Source: JBGTFE01 sp049799955 (lineage in GTDB: Bacteria > Acidobacteriota > Blastocatellia > Pyrinomonadales > Pyrinomonadaceae). From it: DNA of 64,000 nt. Below the pieces are notes generated by a model. That model was not told where the DNA came from, did not search any database, and worked only from the letters and a program-made list of their open reading frames with translations. A program made the position numbers and the translations under genes. The first letter of the stretch is position 1, and every line of letters starts with the position of its first letter. Below are positions 43,377-52,982 of this stretch, piece after piece. The stretch lies in contig JBARIW010000146.1 of the NCBI GenBank assembly GCA_049799955.1, forward strand, positions 8,497 to 72,496. The letters run 5' to 3'.

Positions 43377-43488
43377 AGGTAATAGGTAATAGGTGATAGG
43401 TGATAGGTGATAGGTGATAGGTGATAGGTGATAGGCTAAAACCTATTCCCTAAAACCTAAAACCTATCACCTATTACCTATCACCTAT
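43377..43488. repeat. heptamer palindrome, word AGGTGAT / CACCTAT
   Basis: aggtaat twice then six perfect aggtgat units run in phase from 43377 to 43432, followed by aggctaa. The right arm aacctat, tccctaa, aacctaa, aacctat, cacctat, tacctat, cacctat runs in phase from 43440 to 43488. This is the most regular element in the window. It exactly fills the gap between two convergent gene ends. Confidence 0.95.
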
Positions 43489-45828
43489 TTATCCTTCATC
43501 TCTTGCTTCGTCAACCACGATTTCGGGAAATTCCGCCGCAAATTGCTCGCGCGGTTTCGAGTCGATTTCGCCTCGCAGCGGGCGCGTTCCGACGTTCGGC
43601 TTAAAATTTCCGTTGTCGTCGTAAAGCCTTCGATACTGCGCCGAATTGCGAACGACGCCCTGCACGTAGCCTTTTGTTTCCTTGAAGGGAATCGCTTCGA
43701 CAAATTCGTCCATTTCAAACGGCAGGCTCGCACGCCACGGCGCGACGCGTCCCGGTCCGGCGTTGTATGCGACGGCGACATATTCAAAGCGTCCGAATTT
43801 ATCAAACTGGTCGCGCATATAAGCCGTGCCGAGTTCGATGTTCAAAGCGGGCTGAAAAAGCGTGTCGCCGAAAATTGAGGTAGTCGTGGAATTATATTTT
43901 TTTGCCGTCGCGCGAGCCGTCGGAATAAGAAGCTGCATCAAGCCGTAAGCGTTTGCGCCGGATTTCGCCCGCGCGTCGAAAATCGTTTCCTGACGAATTA
44001 TTCCGGCGACCTGATACGGGTCGAGATTGCGCTGCGCCGACCAGTATTTGATGTCGCTCCAGTTGGTTAAAGGATAAAAAATGTCCCATTCCTCGCGTCC
44101 CATTTCTTCGGGAAACATCTGCGCGTAGTCGGGATAGCTTTTCGCCAACGCAAGAAGCGCGTTGACCTGGTCGCCTTTCATTCGATAATGTTTTGCCAGC
44201 GCGAGATTGATTTTCGGACTGTTCTGCGCCGTTTTCTTTGCTTCTTCAAGCTCGTTAATCGCCCAATCGAAAAGCCCGACGGTTGAAAGCTGTTCGCTTT
44301 TTTCGGCGCGTTCGAGTTCCGCTGCGGTCGAAGTTTCAGCCGCGACCGTAACGGTTTTCAGATTTGCAATCGCTTTCGAAACGAGCGGATTTTGCGAAGA
44401 ACTTTGAGCGTTTTGACATTTACCCTGACTGCGGAGACTCGTCAGTTTTTGCAGAGCCAGATAGCCGTACCAGTTTGCGCCGTAGCGATAAATCACTGCT
44501 TCGTAAAGCGCGCAGGATTCGTTGATTTTTCCGGCGCGCTCGGAATCTCTCGCCGCCCAATAACCCGCTTTTCCGCGATTGGTCGAGTCTTTGTCGGCAT
44601 AACGCGCCAGATGTTCGGTCAGCATTTGCGAAGATTTCACGAAGTTTTTGCCGTCGTGTTCGAGCCACGCTAATTCGAACTGCGCTCCGGCAACCGCCGT
44701 CGCGTTCGGGTAATAATTAATCGACGTTTGCAGAAAATAGGTTTCTTCCAGTTTATTTTTCGCGTCGCGCGCCGACATTCCAACGTCGATAAAGGCTTTT
44801 GGCGTCAGATTGCCGTTCGGAAAATTTCGCCGCATCTCGTCCGTCGCCGCGCGAGCCTGCGCCCAGAGACGGTTTTTAGCGTAGCCGAGCGCAAGCTGAT
44901 AAGCGGCTTCTTCTTTTTCCTTTGCCGATTGCGGAATCGAATTAAAAGCGTTTTGCGCTTCGGTCATTTTTCGCACGTTTGAAAACGTGATTATTCGTTT
45001 TAACTGAATTTGCGGCGTCGCCGCGTTCGGAAAGCTTAAAAGTAAATTATCGTATGCGGTTTGCGCTTCGGCATAGTTTTTCGCGGCGTAAAGCTTGTCG
45101 GCGCGCGCCGCGATTTCTTCCGCGTTTTGCGGCGTTAAAGGCTGGCTCAGGAAAGTTAATTTTGCTTCGGCTTCTTTCGCGGCATTGCTTCCCGCGCCGA
45201 AAAAATAAATTTTGCGGTAAAGCTTTACGGCTTCCGGCTGATTGTTTTGAGTTTCAAAAGATTTCGCCGCGACGAGAAGCGCGTCGGCGTCGTTTTTGTC
45301 GGTTAAATCTTTCAGAAAATTCGGAATCTGCGCGGCTTGTCCCGATTGCAAAGCCGAGTTTGCCCAGAGCAGTTTTGCCTCACGCGAGCGAAGTGAATTT
45401 GGAAATTCTCTGGTTAAGTTTGCAAAAGCATTCATTGCTTCGGCGTGTCGCCCGGCATTCTGCAAAGCTCGACCGCGCAGCCACAAGGCGTAATCGGCGA
45501 CGTTCGTTTTTTCTCGAAAAACATTCGAATCGAGAATTTCCGCCGCATTTATAAAATCGTTTGCTTCAAAGCGTATTCGCGCCCGAAGCAGTTTGGCTAG
45601 CGCGCCGGTTCGGGTTTTGGAAAAGCGCGTTTCGATTTGCTGAACCATCGATTCGGGCGGAAGCTTCCCGTCTTTTGTCATTTGCCGCAAAGATTGCAGC
45701 GCCTGCGCTTCGTTCGGTTGCTGCGCAGAACAGCTTGCCGTAAAGAAGGCAAGCAGAAAAGTTAAGGCAATTAAAACATTTTCGACAAATTTGCGTAAGT
45801 TAAAATGAAAATTGGTGAATTTTGTCAT
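43489..45828 (-). CDS. soluble lytic murein transglycosylase (Slt70-like) lipoprotein
   Basis: A 779-residue envelope enzyme. The signal peptide ends in a lipobox (FFTASC, Cys near 33). Residues 45-560 are alpha-alpha superhelical repeats like the U-shaped Slt70 domain. The catalytic domain holds GIIRQETIFDARAKSGANAY (catalytic Glu near 612) and AYNAGPGRV. It cleaves peptidoglycan, forming 1,6-anhydro ends. The C-terminus lacks any extra domain and stops just outside the aggtgat palindrome. Confidence 0.93.
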   Translation of the reverse strand: MTKFTNFHFNLRKFVENVLIALTFLLAFFTASCSAQQPNEAQALQSLRQMTKDGKLPPESMVQQIETRFSKTRTGALAKLLRARIRFEANDFINAAEILDSNVFREKTNVADYALWLRGRALQNAGRHAEAMNAFANLTREFPNSLRSREAKLLWANSALQSGQAAQIPNFLKDLTDKNDADALLVAAKSFETQNNQPEAVKLYRKIYFFGAGSNAAKEAEAKLTFLSQPLTPQNAEEIAARADKLYAAKNYAEAQTAYDNLLLSFPNAATPQIQLKRIITFSNVRKMTEAQNAFNSIPQSAKEKEEAAYQLALGYAKNRLWAQARAATDEMRRNFPNGNLTPKAFIDVGMSARDAKNKLEETYFLQTSINYYPNATAVAGAQFELAWLEHDGKNFVKSSQMLTEHLARYADKDSTNRGKAGYWAARDSERAGKINESCALYEAVIYRYGANWYGYLALQKLTSLRSQGKCQNAQSSSQNPLVSKAIANLKTVTVAAETSTAAELERAEKSEQLSTVGLFDWAINELEEAKKTAQNSPKINLALAKHYRMKGDQVNALLALAKSYPDYAQMFPEEMGREEWDIFYPLTNWSDIKYWSAQRNLDPYQVAGIIRQETIFDARAKSGANAYGLMQLLIPTARATAKKYNSTTTSIFGDTLFQPALNIELGTAYMRDQFDKFGRFEYVAVAYNAGPGRVAPWRASLPFEMDEFVEAIPFKETKGYVQGVVRNSAQYRRLYDDNGNFKPNVGTRPLRGEIDSKPREQFAAEFPEIVVDEARDEG

Positions 45829-45965
45829 TTAAGTTCAGACTCCGAAAGCTTTTGATGCGAATAAGTTTTGGCGATTTGTCTTTGCTTGTGAAGGAGAATT
45901 TCTTTTCAAGCAAAGCGTTTTCGATATATGATAGCAGAGAAATCAAGTTTTTTGTGGTAACTGCG

Positions 45966-48122
45966 ATGAAAAAAATCTTTCTTTTGTCTTTCTTCATTTT
46001 TGCCTTTCCTCTTTTTGTTTCGGCTCAGACGCCGACTCCGGCGCCGGACGAAGACGTTGTCAAAATCACGACCGCGCTGATTCAGGTTGATGTAACCGTA
46101 ACGGACAAAAAGGGAAATGTCGTTACGGATTTGAAGCCCGAAGAATTTGAGATTTACGAAAACGGCGAAAAGCAGGACATTACAAATTTTTCGTTCGTCG
46201 CCAACGTCAAAACCGGCAACGAAGCGAGCAAAAATCCGGTGGCGGAAGTTCCCGTTCCGACCGCCGAGCTAAAGCCGCAGCAGGTCAGGCGAACGATGGC
46301 GCTCGTCGTCGATGATTTGTCGCTTTCGTTTGAAAGCGCTTATCAGGTGCGCCGCGCTCTGAAAAAATTTGTTGACGAGCAGATGCAGTCGGGCGACCTT
46401 GTGGCGATAATTCGGACGGGCGCGGGCATCGGCGCGCTTCAGCAGTTTACTTCCGACAAGCGCCAGCTTTACGCCGCGATTGAAAAAGTGCGCTGGAATC
46501 CGCTGGGCAGAGGCAATATCAGCGCGTTTGCGCCGGTTGCGCCGACGATGCTCGAACAATCTAAGGCGAACGGAAGCCAAATCAGCGAAGAAATGCTCGA
46601 AGCCGAGAAAGATTTCAACGAGAACACAGGCGAATTTCAGGAAAGTATTTTTGCCACCGGAACGCTCGGCGCGCTGAAATTTATCGTCGGCGGAATGCGC
46701 GAGCTGCCCGGACGCAAATCCGTCGTGCTTTTCTCGGATGGCTTCAAGCTTTTTACAACCAATGCGGAAGGCGTCAAGCAACAGAAGACGAGAGTTGTCG
46801 AATTTTTGCGCCAGCTCGTCGATTTAGCCAATCGCTCGTCGGTTGTTTTCTACACGATGGACGCGCGCGGCTTGCAGTGCGCCTGCATCATGGCAGAGGA
46901 CAATATTATCGACCCGAGCGGCGAAAATCTCCAAAAAACTGTAACGGAACGCTCAGACGAACTGTTCGATACGCAGGAAGGACTTGTTTATCTGGCGAGG
47001 CAAACCGGCGGATTCGCGGTTGTCAACAATAACGATTTAAGCGGCGGCGTGCGCAAAATTCTCGACGACCAGAGCTATTATCTGGTCGGTTATCAGCCCG
47101 ATACGAATACTTTCGACGCGAAAACGAGGCGTTTTAATAAGCTCATCGTTAAAGTTAAGCGCGAAGGCTTGAGCGTCCGTTACCGGAGCGGATTTTTCAA
47201 CGTAAACGACGAAAAAATCGCGCAGATGACCGCCGTTAAACAAACGCCATTGGAGCAAATCAACAAAGCTTTGGCTTCGCCGTTTGCCGTCAGCGACATA
47301 TCGCTCCGGCTGAACACGCTTTTCGGCAGCGACGCAAAAGGCTCTTACGTTCGCTCGCTTCTGCATATCAACGCGCAGGATTTGAAATTTACGGATGAAA
47401 AGGACGGAAGCAAAAAAGCGATTTTCGATGTTCTCGCCGTCAGCTTCGGCGATAACGGGCAGATAATCGACCAGATTGGCAAAAGCTACACGCTCTCCGC
47501 CAAAGGCGCTACTTACGAGCGAATTTTGAAAGACGGCTTTGTTTATGACTTCACGTTTCCGGTCAAAAAACCGGGCGCTTATCAATATCGCGTGGCAATC
47601 CGCGACATTCAGACGGAAAAAGTCGGCTCGGCTTCGCAGTTTATCGAAGTGCCGAATTTGAAAAAAGACCGCGCAACGCTTTCGGGCATCGTTCTGGAAA
47701 ATTTCACGCGCGAGCAGTGGCAGGCGTTTGCAAACGAAACGCCGAAAACGCTCGAAAATCAGGACGCGAATGTGTTCACCAATCCGATGAACGATACGTC
47801 GCTCAGAAGATTTAAGCGCGGCACGATTCTGCGCTACGGCTACGAGATTTATAACGTAAAGCTCGACGCCTCGAAAAAGCCGAACGTAACAACGCAGGTC
47901 AGAATCTTCCGCGACGGAAAGCTTTTGCTCGAAGGCAAGAAGACGCCGCTCGACCTTTTCGGGCAAACCGACCTGGAACGAATAAAAACGGTCGGCGCTT
48001 TAAGTCTCGGAAGCGAAATGCCGGCGGGCGATTATATTCTGCAAATTATCATCGCGGACAATCTGGCAAAGGAAAAACAGAAAATCACCACGCAGTTCGT
48101 CCAGTTTGAGCTTACCGATTAG
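45966..48122 (+). CDS. VWFA-related acidobacterial secreted protein
   Basis: A 718-residue exported protein; start ATG at 45966 (MKKIFLLSFFIFAFPLFVSA) with signal peptide. The TIGR03436-type N-terminus (VQVDVTVTD-like DVTVTDKKGNVVTDLKPEEF, YENGEKQDITNF) is the acidobacterial VWA-related lead domain. The VWA domain follows with a MIDAS-like LVVDDLSLSFES (D-x-S-x-S) and VVLFSDGFKLF. The C-terminal 250 residues are beta-rich. This family is very common in Acidobacteriota. Function is unknown; it probably binds a divalent metal and a surface partner. Confidence 0.92.
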   Translation: MKKIFLLSFFIFAFPLFVSAQTPTPAPDEDVVKITTALIQVDVTVTDKKGNVVTDLKPEEFEIYENGEKQDITNFSFVANVKTGNEASKNPVAEVPVPTAELKPQQVRRTMALVVDDLSLSFESAYQVRRALKKFVDEQMQSGDLVAIIRTGAGIGALQQFTSDKRQLYAAIEKVRWNPLGRGNISAFAPVAPTMLEQSKANGSQISEEMLEAEKDFNENTGEFQESIFATGTLGALKFIVGGMRELPGRKSVVLFSDGFKLFTTNAEGVKQQKTRVVEFLRQLVDLANRSSVVFYTMDARGLQCACIMAEDNIIDPSGENLQKTVTERSDELFDTQEGLVYLARQTGGFAVVNNNDLSGGVRKILDDQSYYLVGYQPDTNTFDAKTRRFNKLIVKVKREGLSVRYRSGFFNVNDEKIAQMTAVKQTPLEQINKALASPFAVSDISLRLNTLFGSDAKGSYVRSLLHINAQDLKFTDEKDGSKKAIFDVLAVSFGDNGQIIDQIGKSYTLSAKGATYERILKDGFVYDFTFPVKKPGAYQYRVAIRDIQTEKVGSASQFIEVPNLKKDRATLSGIVLENFTREQWQAFANETPKTLENQDANVFTNPMNDTSLRRFKRGTILRYGYEIYNVKLDASKKPNVTTQVRIFRDGKLLLEGKKTPLDLFGQTDLERIKTVGALSLGSEMPAGDYILQIIIADNLAKEKQKITTQFVQFELTD

Positions 48123-48242
48123 GAAAAATAGAAGATTCAAAATAGTTATCTGCTCAAAATTTCTTGTTTAATATTTATATTTGTGGCAAATTAACTAAAC
48201 ACCACTTTATTTACAAAAATTGAAATTGATTGAGGAGGAGAA

Positions 48243-49115
48243 ATGAAAAAGTCATTACGACAAGTTAATAAACTTGTTTTTTCGATATTTTTGACAGTTT
48301 TGTTTTTGAATACGATTCAGGCTCAAATATTTACCGGCGCTGGATTTACTATTGTTGACAACGGCGGAAGAGTTCCGGCGAGCTGTAGTACGGTTGCTGT
48401 TTCAGGCGTTTCGACGAGCGTTAATGTCAGAAGCGTCAGCTTAACCGGAACGCACAGCTGGCTCGGCGACATTGAAGCGCGGGTTTATCCGCCTGCCGCC
48501 GCCCCGCCGCCTTCAACGGTTGGCACCACCGTTATTACAAGCCCGCCGGACGGCAGAGCTTGTAATTTATCAGGAACTTATAGATTTACTGATATGGCAT
48601 TGCCGGCAACAAACAGCATCGATGCGGCAACGGTCGGATGCGCGGACGCGACGAATGTTGCGTCCGGCGACTATCGAACGAGCACCTACGGCGGCGGAAC
48701 TGCTGTTGGACCTGTAACATCTCTGGCAACTTCGTTCGGCGCTTTGACTCCCGCTCAGGCAAACGGCAACTGGCTGGTCTGCGTCTTTGACTTTGCCGCG
48801 CCTGATGGCGGCGCAATTACCTCGACGAGCGTTCAGCTTACGGTTTTGTCCTCCGCTTCGGTCGCAGTCGGCGGAAGAGTAACGACTGCCAAGGGAAGCG
48901 GAATCGGCAAAGTAAAAGTAACGATGACCGACCCGTCGGGAACCGTTCGAATGGCGATAACCAATCCATTTGGTTATTATCGTTTTGAAGGAGTTGAAGT
49001 AGGCGCAAACTATATCATCACGGCATCCGGTAAAGGATATACGTTTGATAATCCGACAGTTGTGCATTTCGCATCGGAAGACTTCGACGGCATTAATTTT
49101 ACGGCAAATCCGTAA
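48243..49115 (+). CDS. secreted P-domain-like protein with regulatory-like Ig fold
   Basis: A 290-residue protein with signal peptide (to about IQAQ) and GGAGGAG ribosome binding site. Residues 45-200 resemble a proprotein-convertase P domain/jelly roll (SLTGTHSWLGDIEARVYPP, ANGNWLVCVFDFAAPDGGA). Residues 210-285 are a carboxypeptidase regulatory-like domain (VGGRVTTAKGSGIGKVKV, NPFGYYRFEGVEVGANY). Such two-domain proteins are usually exported surface or matrix components. Confidence 0.85.
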   Translation: MKKSLRQVNKLVFSIFLTVLFLNTIQAQIFTGAGFTIVDNGGRVPASCSTVAVSGVSTSVNVRSVSLTGTHSWLGDIEARVYPPAAAPPPSTVGTTVITSPPDGRACNLSGTYRFTDMALPATNSIDAATVGCADATNVASGDYRTSTYGGGTAVGPVTSLATSFGALTPAQANGNWLVCVFDFAAPDGGAITSTSVQLTVLSSASVAVGGRVTTAKGSGIGKVKVTMTDPSGTVRMAITNPFGYYRFEGVEVGANYIITASGKGYTFDNPTVVHFASEDFDGINFTANP

Positions 49116-49132
49116 ATTGCGATAAAAATAAT

Positions 49133-49174
49133 AAAAGAGGCGGGCAGTCAATTTCCGACTGCCCGCCTCTTTTT
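49133..49174. terminator. bidirectional terminator
   Basis: Stem aaaagaggcgggcagtc with gactgcccgcctctttt (17 bp, perfect) and a short loop, T-rich ends for both directions. It separates the convergent P-domain-like and GAF-like genes. Confidence 0.95.
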
Positions 49175-49195
49175 ACTGATTTATCCGCCGTCCGG

Positions 49196-51004
49196 TTAAA
49201 CTGCCGCGCCCGGATAGCTTTCGCCGAGCTTGTTGTCGTCGCCTTCGGCGAGCGTATTGACTATCTCATAGTGGAAATAATCAAATCTTGCGGCAACGGG
49301 CGGCTGAACGCGTTTGTCGTACATTTCGCGTGAACGGTCAATCGCTTCGCGCAGACGCTCGTAAAGGTCTCCGGCTTCGCGTCCTTCCTTAACTTTCTGC
49401 TCGTTGTAAAGCTTGATTTCAGAAACAAGCAGGCGCGCAAAACGTCTCGCATCGTTGTGCAGGCGGCGTTCTTCTTCGCCGACTTCAATCGGCAAATCGA
49501 CGTTGCGGTCGCTGAAACGCGTTTTGGCAGGCTTCGCGGCTGTCGTTTGGCTGACCGGCTCGGACGGTTCGGGAACAAAGCTTTCCGCTTTTCCGTTTAG
49601 CGGCTCAAACGCGGCGTAAGCGTCCTGCGGCGAAGTGAAATTTGTCGCCGGTTCCGGCTGTGTTTCTTCAAACGGCGTCGCTTCAAATGTCGGCGCTGCG
49701 TCTTCAATCTCGACCTGCGGAGTTTCAAACGCCTGTGTGCTTTCAAATTGATATTCGTTAAACGAAGGCGTCGAAAAATCGACGGCAGGCGCGGCAGGCT
49801 CGGGCGTCGGCTCGTAAAATTGCTCTTCTTCCTGAACTTCTACCGTCTCGGCAGCGTCGCTCCAAGATGCGTCCGCTTCAACAGGCTCAAATCCGACCTG
49901 AGCTTCTTCGGGAACTTCTTCCGCTTCGACTTCGACTGCGGAAAAATCTTCCGAAGCTTCCGGCTGAACTACTTCGAAATCCTGCTGTGCAAACGAATCG
50001 GCGGCGGGTTCAAATGACGGCGAAACAAATTCGGAAACGGTTTCGGCGGGCTGTTCTTCCGCCACAAATTGCGGCGCGGTTTCTTCCGCTTCGACTGTTT
50101 CAGTTTCCGTCGCTGCGCCTTCAAATCCTTCACTGTTATTAAATGATGCGCTTTCTTCGACAAATTGCGGTCTTTCTTCCGTTTCGGGTTTTGCTCCGCG
50201 AGCCGAAGCCAGAACTTCAACCGTCAGACTTGCGACGCGGGCTAAAGTTTCCAGCGCGTCGAGATTAACTTTGTCGCCGTTATTTCCGTTATCGGCATAA
50301 AGAACCGCAACGCTGCGACCGCGCACGACCAGCGGAATCGCATACATTTCTCTCGGCTGACCGAATTCGAGCTTGTTCAGATAAATCGAATCGTCCGTGT
50401 AAGCGCCGAAAGTGCTTTCGACCGGGCTCAGCGAGCGAACGGATTCGCCCAGAACCGTCGATGCCGCGACCGGAAAGAAAACTTCTCTGACGGTCTGCTC
50501 GTCCGAGGTGCCTTCCGCGCCGAAAGCGCGCCAGCCGACGAGATGCTCGTTTTTGATAATAAAAAACGCGCCGCGCGGCGTAAACTGCGCCGCTTGCTGA
50601 ACCAGAGATTTGAGAATCGAAGACTGCGTATTTTTACTGCTGATGTCGTTTATCGCCTCGCGCAGCTCGCTGATTCCGACAGCCGGCTCAGCCTGCGCCG
50701 CCGCCTCTCTCTGCATTTCTTCCGCCTCGCCCATCGCCGTCGCGGTAATTCGCGCGCCTTCATCGCGCGCCAGGCGAAGATGCTCGACAACCGTTTCTTT
50801 GAAATTTACGTCAAGCTCTTTTTCCGTCTGAACAAGTGCAGACATGCCTTGAAAAACCTCGTCGAGCTGCGATTTGTGTCTATCGAACTCGGCTTCGATT
50901 TTTTCCTGAAGTTGCGAGATTTCCTGCCGCATATCGGCATAAACATCTTTGAGATAACTCTCGAATTCAGTTCTCAGACTTTGTTCGAGTTCTTCACTAT
51001 TCAC
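49196..51004 (-). CDS. coiled-coil / GAF-like / acidic-repeat cytoplasmic protein
   Basis: A 602-residue protein with GTG start at 51004 and GGAGGAG upstream. Residues 1-105 are coiled coil. Residues 115-265 look like a GAF-type sensor domain (SILKSLVQQAAQFTPRGAFF, REMYAIPLVVRGRSVAVLYA). Residues 270-480 are an acidic, Glu/Pro/Ala-rich low-complexity stretch. The last 110 residues are conserved-looking helix (RRLHNDARRFARLLVSEIKL). No signal peptide is visible. Function is unknown; coil plus GAF suggests signal-responsive assembly. Confidence 0.8.
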   Translation of the reverse strand: MNSEELEQSLRTEFESYLKDVYADMRQEISQLQEKIEAEFDRHKSQLDEVFQGMSALVQTEKELDVNFKETVVEHLRLARDEGARITATAMGEAEEMQREAAAQAEPAVGISELREAINDISSKNTQSSILKSLVQQAAQFTPRGAFFIIKNEHLVGWRAFGAEGTSDEQTVREVFFPVAASTVLGESVRSLSPVESTFGAYTDDSIYLNKLEFGQPREMYAIPLVVRGRSVAVLYADNGNNGDKVNLDALETLARVASLTVEVLASARGAKPETEERPQFVEESASFNNSEGFEGAATETETVEAEETAPQFVAEEQPAETVSEFVSPSFEPAADSFAQQDFEVVQPEASEDFSAVEVEAEEVPEEAQVGFEPVEADASWSDAAETVEVQEEEQFYEPTPEPAAPAVDFSTPSFNEYQFESTQAFETPQVEIEDAAPTFEATPFEETQPEPATNFTSPQDAYAAFEPLNGKAESFVPEPSEPVSQTTAAKPAKTRFSDRNVDLPIEVGEEERRLHNDARRFARLLVSEIKLYNEQKVKEGREAGDLYERLREAIDRSREMYDKRVQPPVAARFDYFHYEIVNTLAEGDDNKLGESYPGAAV

Positions 51005-51185
51005 TTTATTTCTCCTCCGTATGTAGAAAACACAGCACTATTATTGGATTGAACGGCTGGCAGTTTTTGGTAGATATTTGAATCCAAACGAGACGTGTCG
51101 GCATCTGACCGGAAATGCCGCCTTTAGAATTATGGACTTTTTTCGCTTTTTATGTCAAGAAATAGTTTATCGCGGTTTAATTTAA

Positions 51186-51749
51186 CTAAACAGCGATAAC
51201 TTCGATTTCCGGGTCGATTTCGTCCTTTATCATATTTTCAATCGCCATCAGCGTTCCGGTTAAACTCGAAGGACAGCTTCCGCAAGCGCCTTCGTAACGA
51301 ATTTTCAAGGTGTTGTCTTCGAGTTCGAGAATTTCCAGCCAGCCGCCGTCGCTTGCTAAGTAAGGACGAATTCTTTCGTCAAGAAGTTCATTTATTTGCG
51401 CGATTTTCGGATTATCGCTAAGCGCGGCGGCAATCGCTCCGCCGACTTCTTTTGCCGCGGTTGCGCCGTTTGAAGACGCAACCGCTTCAGCCGCGCGAAT
51501 CGGTACGGCGAGCTCGGGTAAAATCTCGTCCCAATCGGCTTCGTCGGTTTTTTCGACCGTAATCATCTTGTCCATATAAAAAATGGACACGACGTTGCCG
51601 ACATCGAAAAGCGACTTGGCGAGCTTGTCGGCGGCGGCATCTTCGACTGTCTTGAATGAATGCGACGTTCCGTGTGAAACCGCTTCTTTTAGAATAAACT
51701 TAACGGCGTTCGGATTCGGTGTTTCTTGTATATCTGCTATTTTCGGCAT
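51186..51749 (-). CDS. nfuA: Nfu-type Fe-S cluster scaffold protein
   Basis: A 187-residue protein with an N-terminal Nfu domain (ETPNPNAVKFILKEAV; residues 5-85) and a C-terminal NifU domain (DERIRPYLASDGGWLEILEL, then GACGSCPSS). The CxxC in the second domain carries the transferable 4Fe-4S cluster. It delivers clusters to apo-enzymes. Good AGGAAG ribosome binding site. The Ala-rich linker between domains is longer than usual. The symbol is by family and not proven. Confidence 0.9.
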   Translation of the reverse strand: MPKIADIQETPNPNAVKFILKEAVSHGTSHSFKTVEDAAADKLAKSLFDVGNVVSIFYMDKMITVEKTDEADWDEILPELAVPIRAAEAVASSNGATAAKEVGGAIAAALSDNPKIAQINELLDERIRPYLASDGGWLEILELEDNTLKIRYEGACGSCPSSLTGTLMAIENMIKDEIDPEIEVIAV

Positions 51750-51894
51750 TACTTCCTATCTCTCTCAAAATGTAAAATTTACAATCTTTACATTTTAGTC
51801 AACATTATAACGCATATTCGCGGGTTTTGCATTCGGGCAATACGAGACACAGCGCTCTGGCTAAAAACTTTTGATGTGCTAAAATTATTTCCCG

Positions 51895-52404
51895 ATGCAA
51901 ATTATTGAAACGAAAAGATTAATTTTGCGCGAATTGTCCGCCGAAGACGCGGAGTTTGTCCTTGAGCTTATCAACGAACCTGCGTGGAAAAAAAATATCG
52001 GCGACAGAGGCATTCGAACGACGGAAGGCGCGCGCGAATATATTTTAAACGGACCTGCCGCAAGTTATGAAAAATTCGGTTTCGGATTGTGGCTGGTCGC
52101 GCTGAAAGAATCGAACGAGCGGGTCGGAATCTGCGGGCTTATAAAGCGCGACACGCTCGAAGATGTCGATATTGGTTTTGCTTTTCTCGAAAGATTCTGG
52201 TCAAAAGGCTACGCGGTCGAATCTGCCGCCGCCGTAATGGATTACGGGCGAGATGTTATCGGGCTGAAACGCATCGTGGCGATAACCGTGCCGGACAATC
52301 TAGGCTCGATAAAAGTTCTTGAAAAAATCGGGATGCGATTTGAAAAGATGATTAGTATGGCGGAAGACGCGGAGGAAATTAAGTTGTTCGCGCGGGATTT
52401 TTAA
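51895..52404 (+). CDS. GNAT acetyltransferase, RimJ/RimL-like
   Basis: A 169-residue protein. ETKRLILRELSAEDAEFVLE is the RimJ/L N-terminal strand-helix, and RFWSKGYAVESAAAVMDYGR holds the acetyl-CoA loop. VPDNLGSIKVLEKIGMRFE is the usual C-terminal helix. RimJ/L proteins acetylate ribosomal proteins or small molecules; the substrate here is unknown. Confidence 0.9.
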   Translation: MQIIETKRLILRELSAEDAEFVLELINEPAWKKNIGDRGIRTTEGAREYILNGPAASYEKFGFGLWLVALKESNERVGICGLIKRDTLEDVDIGFAFLERFWSKGYAVESAAAVMDYGRDVIGLKRIVAITVPDNLGSIKVLEKIGMRFEKMISMAEDAEEIKLFARDF

Positions 52405-52479
52405 AAGGAAAAACCGGCGCACTCCAACTGTTCCGGCGATTGGAAATCTCTATTTTGAATCTTCAAAAACGAGATAAAA

Positions 52480-52521
52480 TCGGCAGGCGAATAATCGAAA
52501 AATCAACTTCTCGCCCGCCGA
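52480..52521. terminator. hairpin between convergent genes
   Basis: Stem tcggcaggcga with tcgcccgccga (one mismatch) and a 20-nt loop. It lies between the RimJ/L-like gene and the convergent small membrane protein gene. It lacks a long T-run, so function is tentative. Confidence 0.5.
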
Positions 52522-52535
52522 AAATCAAAGAAAAT

Positions 52536-52736
52536 TTATTCCGTGATGTGAATGTCTTCCGTTTTGTTGACTCTGCCTGCCAGGAAAAGCCCGCCGAAAA
52601 CGATTGTTAAGACTACACAAATTATTCCTATCACAAGAGGAACCAGATTTCCTTCCTGTTTTTCTTTGACAAATAGAAAAAAGATGGCTGCTGCTGCCGA
52701 AGCCAAAGCTATAAGCCCGTATAGCAAATTATTCAC
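52536..52736 (-). CDS. small two-helix membrane protein
   Basis: A 66-residue protein; start is GTG at 52736 because GGAGG sits eight nt before it (a GTG nine nt upstream would overlap the site). Two membrane helices are visible (LLYGLIALASAAAAIFFLFV and LVIGIICVVLTIVFGGLFLA) with a short charged loop. Function unknown. Confidence 0.7.
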   Translation of the reverse strand: MNNLLYGLIALASAAAAIFFLFVKEKQEGNLVPLVIGIICVVLTIVFGGLFLAGRVNKTEDIHITE

Positions 52737-52982
52737 AAAAATCACCTCCGTTTTAGATAAAAAGGTAAAAACTTCTGAAGTTTCGCGTCATTTCAGCCTT
52801 TCAAAACCGAAACTCAATATGCCAACTAACTTTCAAACTACTTATTTTGGAATGCATTTTATAGTAACTCTATTTTTGTTAAAAAGGCAAGGAAATCGCG
52901 CGCATATTGCGGGCAAAAAAGAGGTTTTATCATTTTGCCTGTACGGGAGAAGCGCATTTATTTGAACATTTAGCACGTAGCT

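Noticed and set aside
43377..43488. CRISPR-like array
   Set aside because: Units are 7 nt without spacers, and arms are complementary; no cas genes are near.
47037..47966. 309-codon open frame on the minus strand
   Set aside because: It lies fully inside the VWA gene, is rich in Arg and Phe as expected from antisense of GC-rich codons, and has no ribosome binding site.
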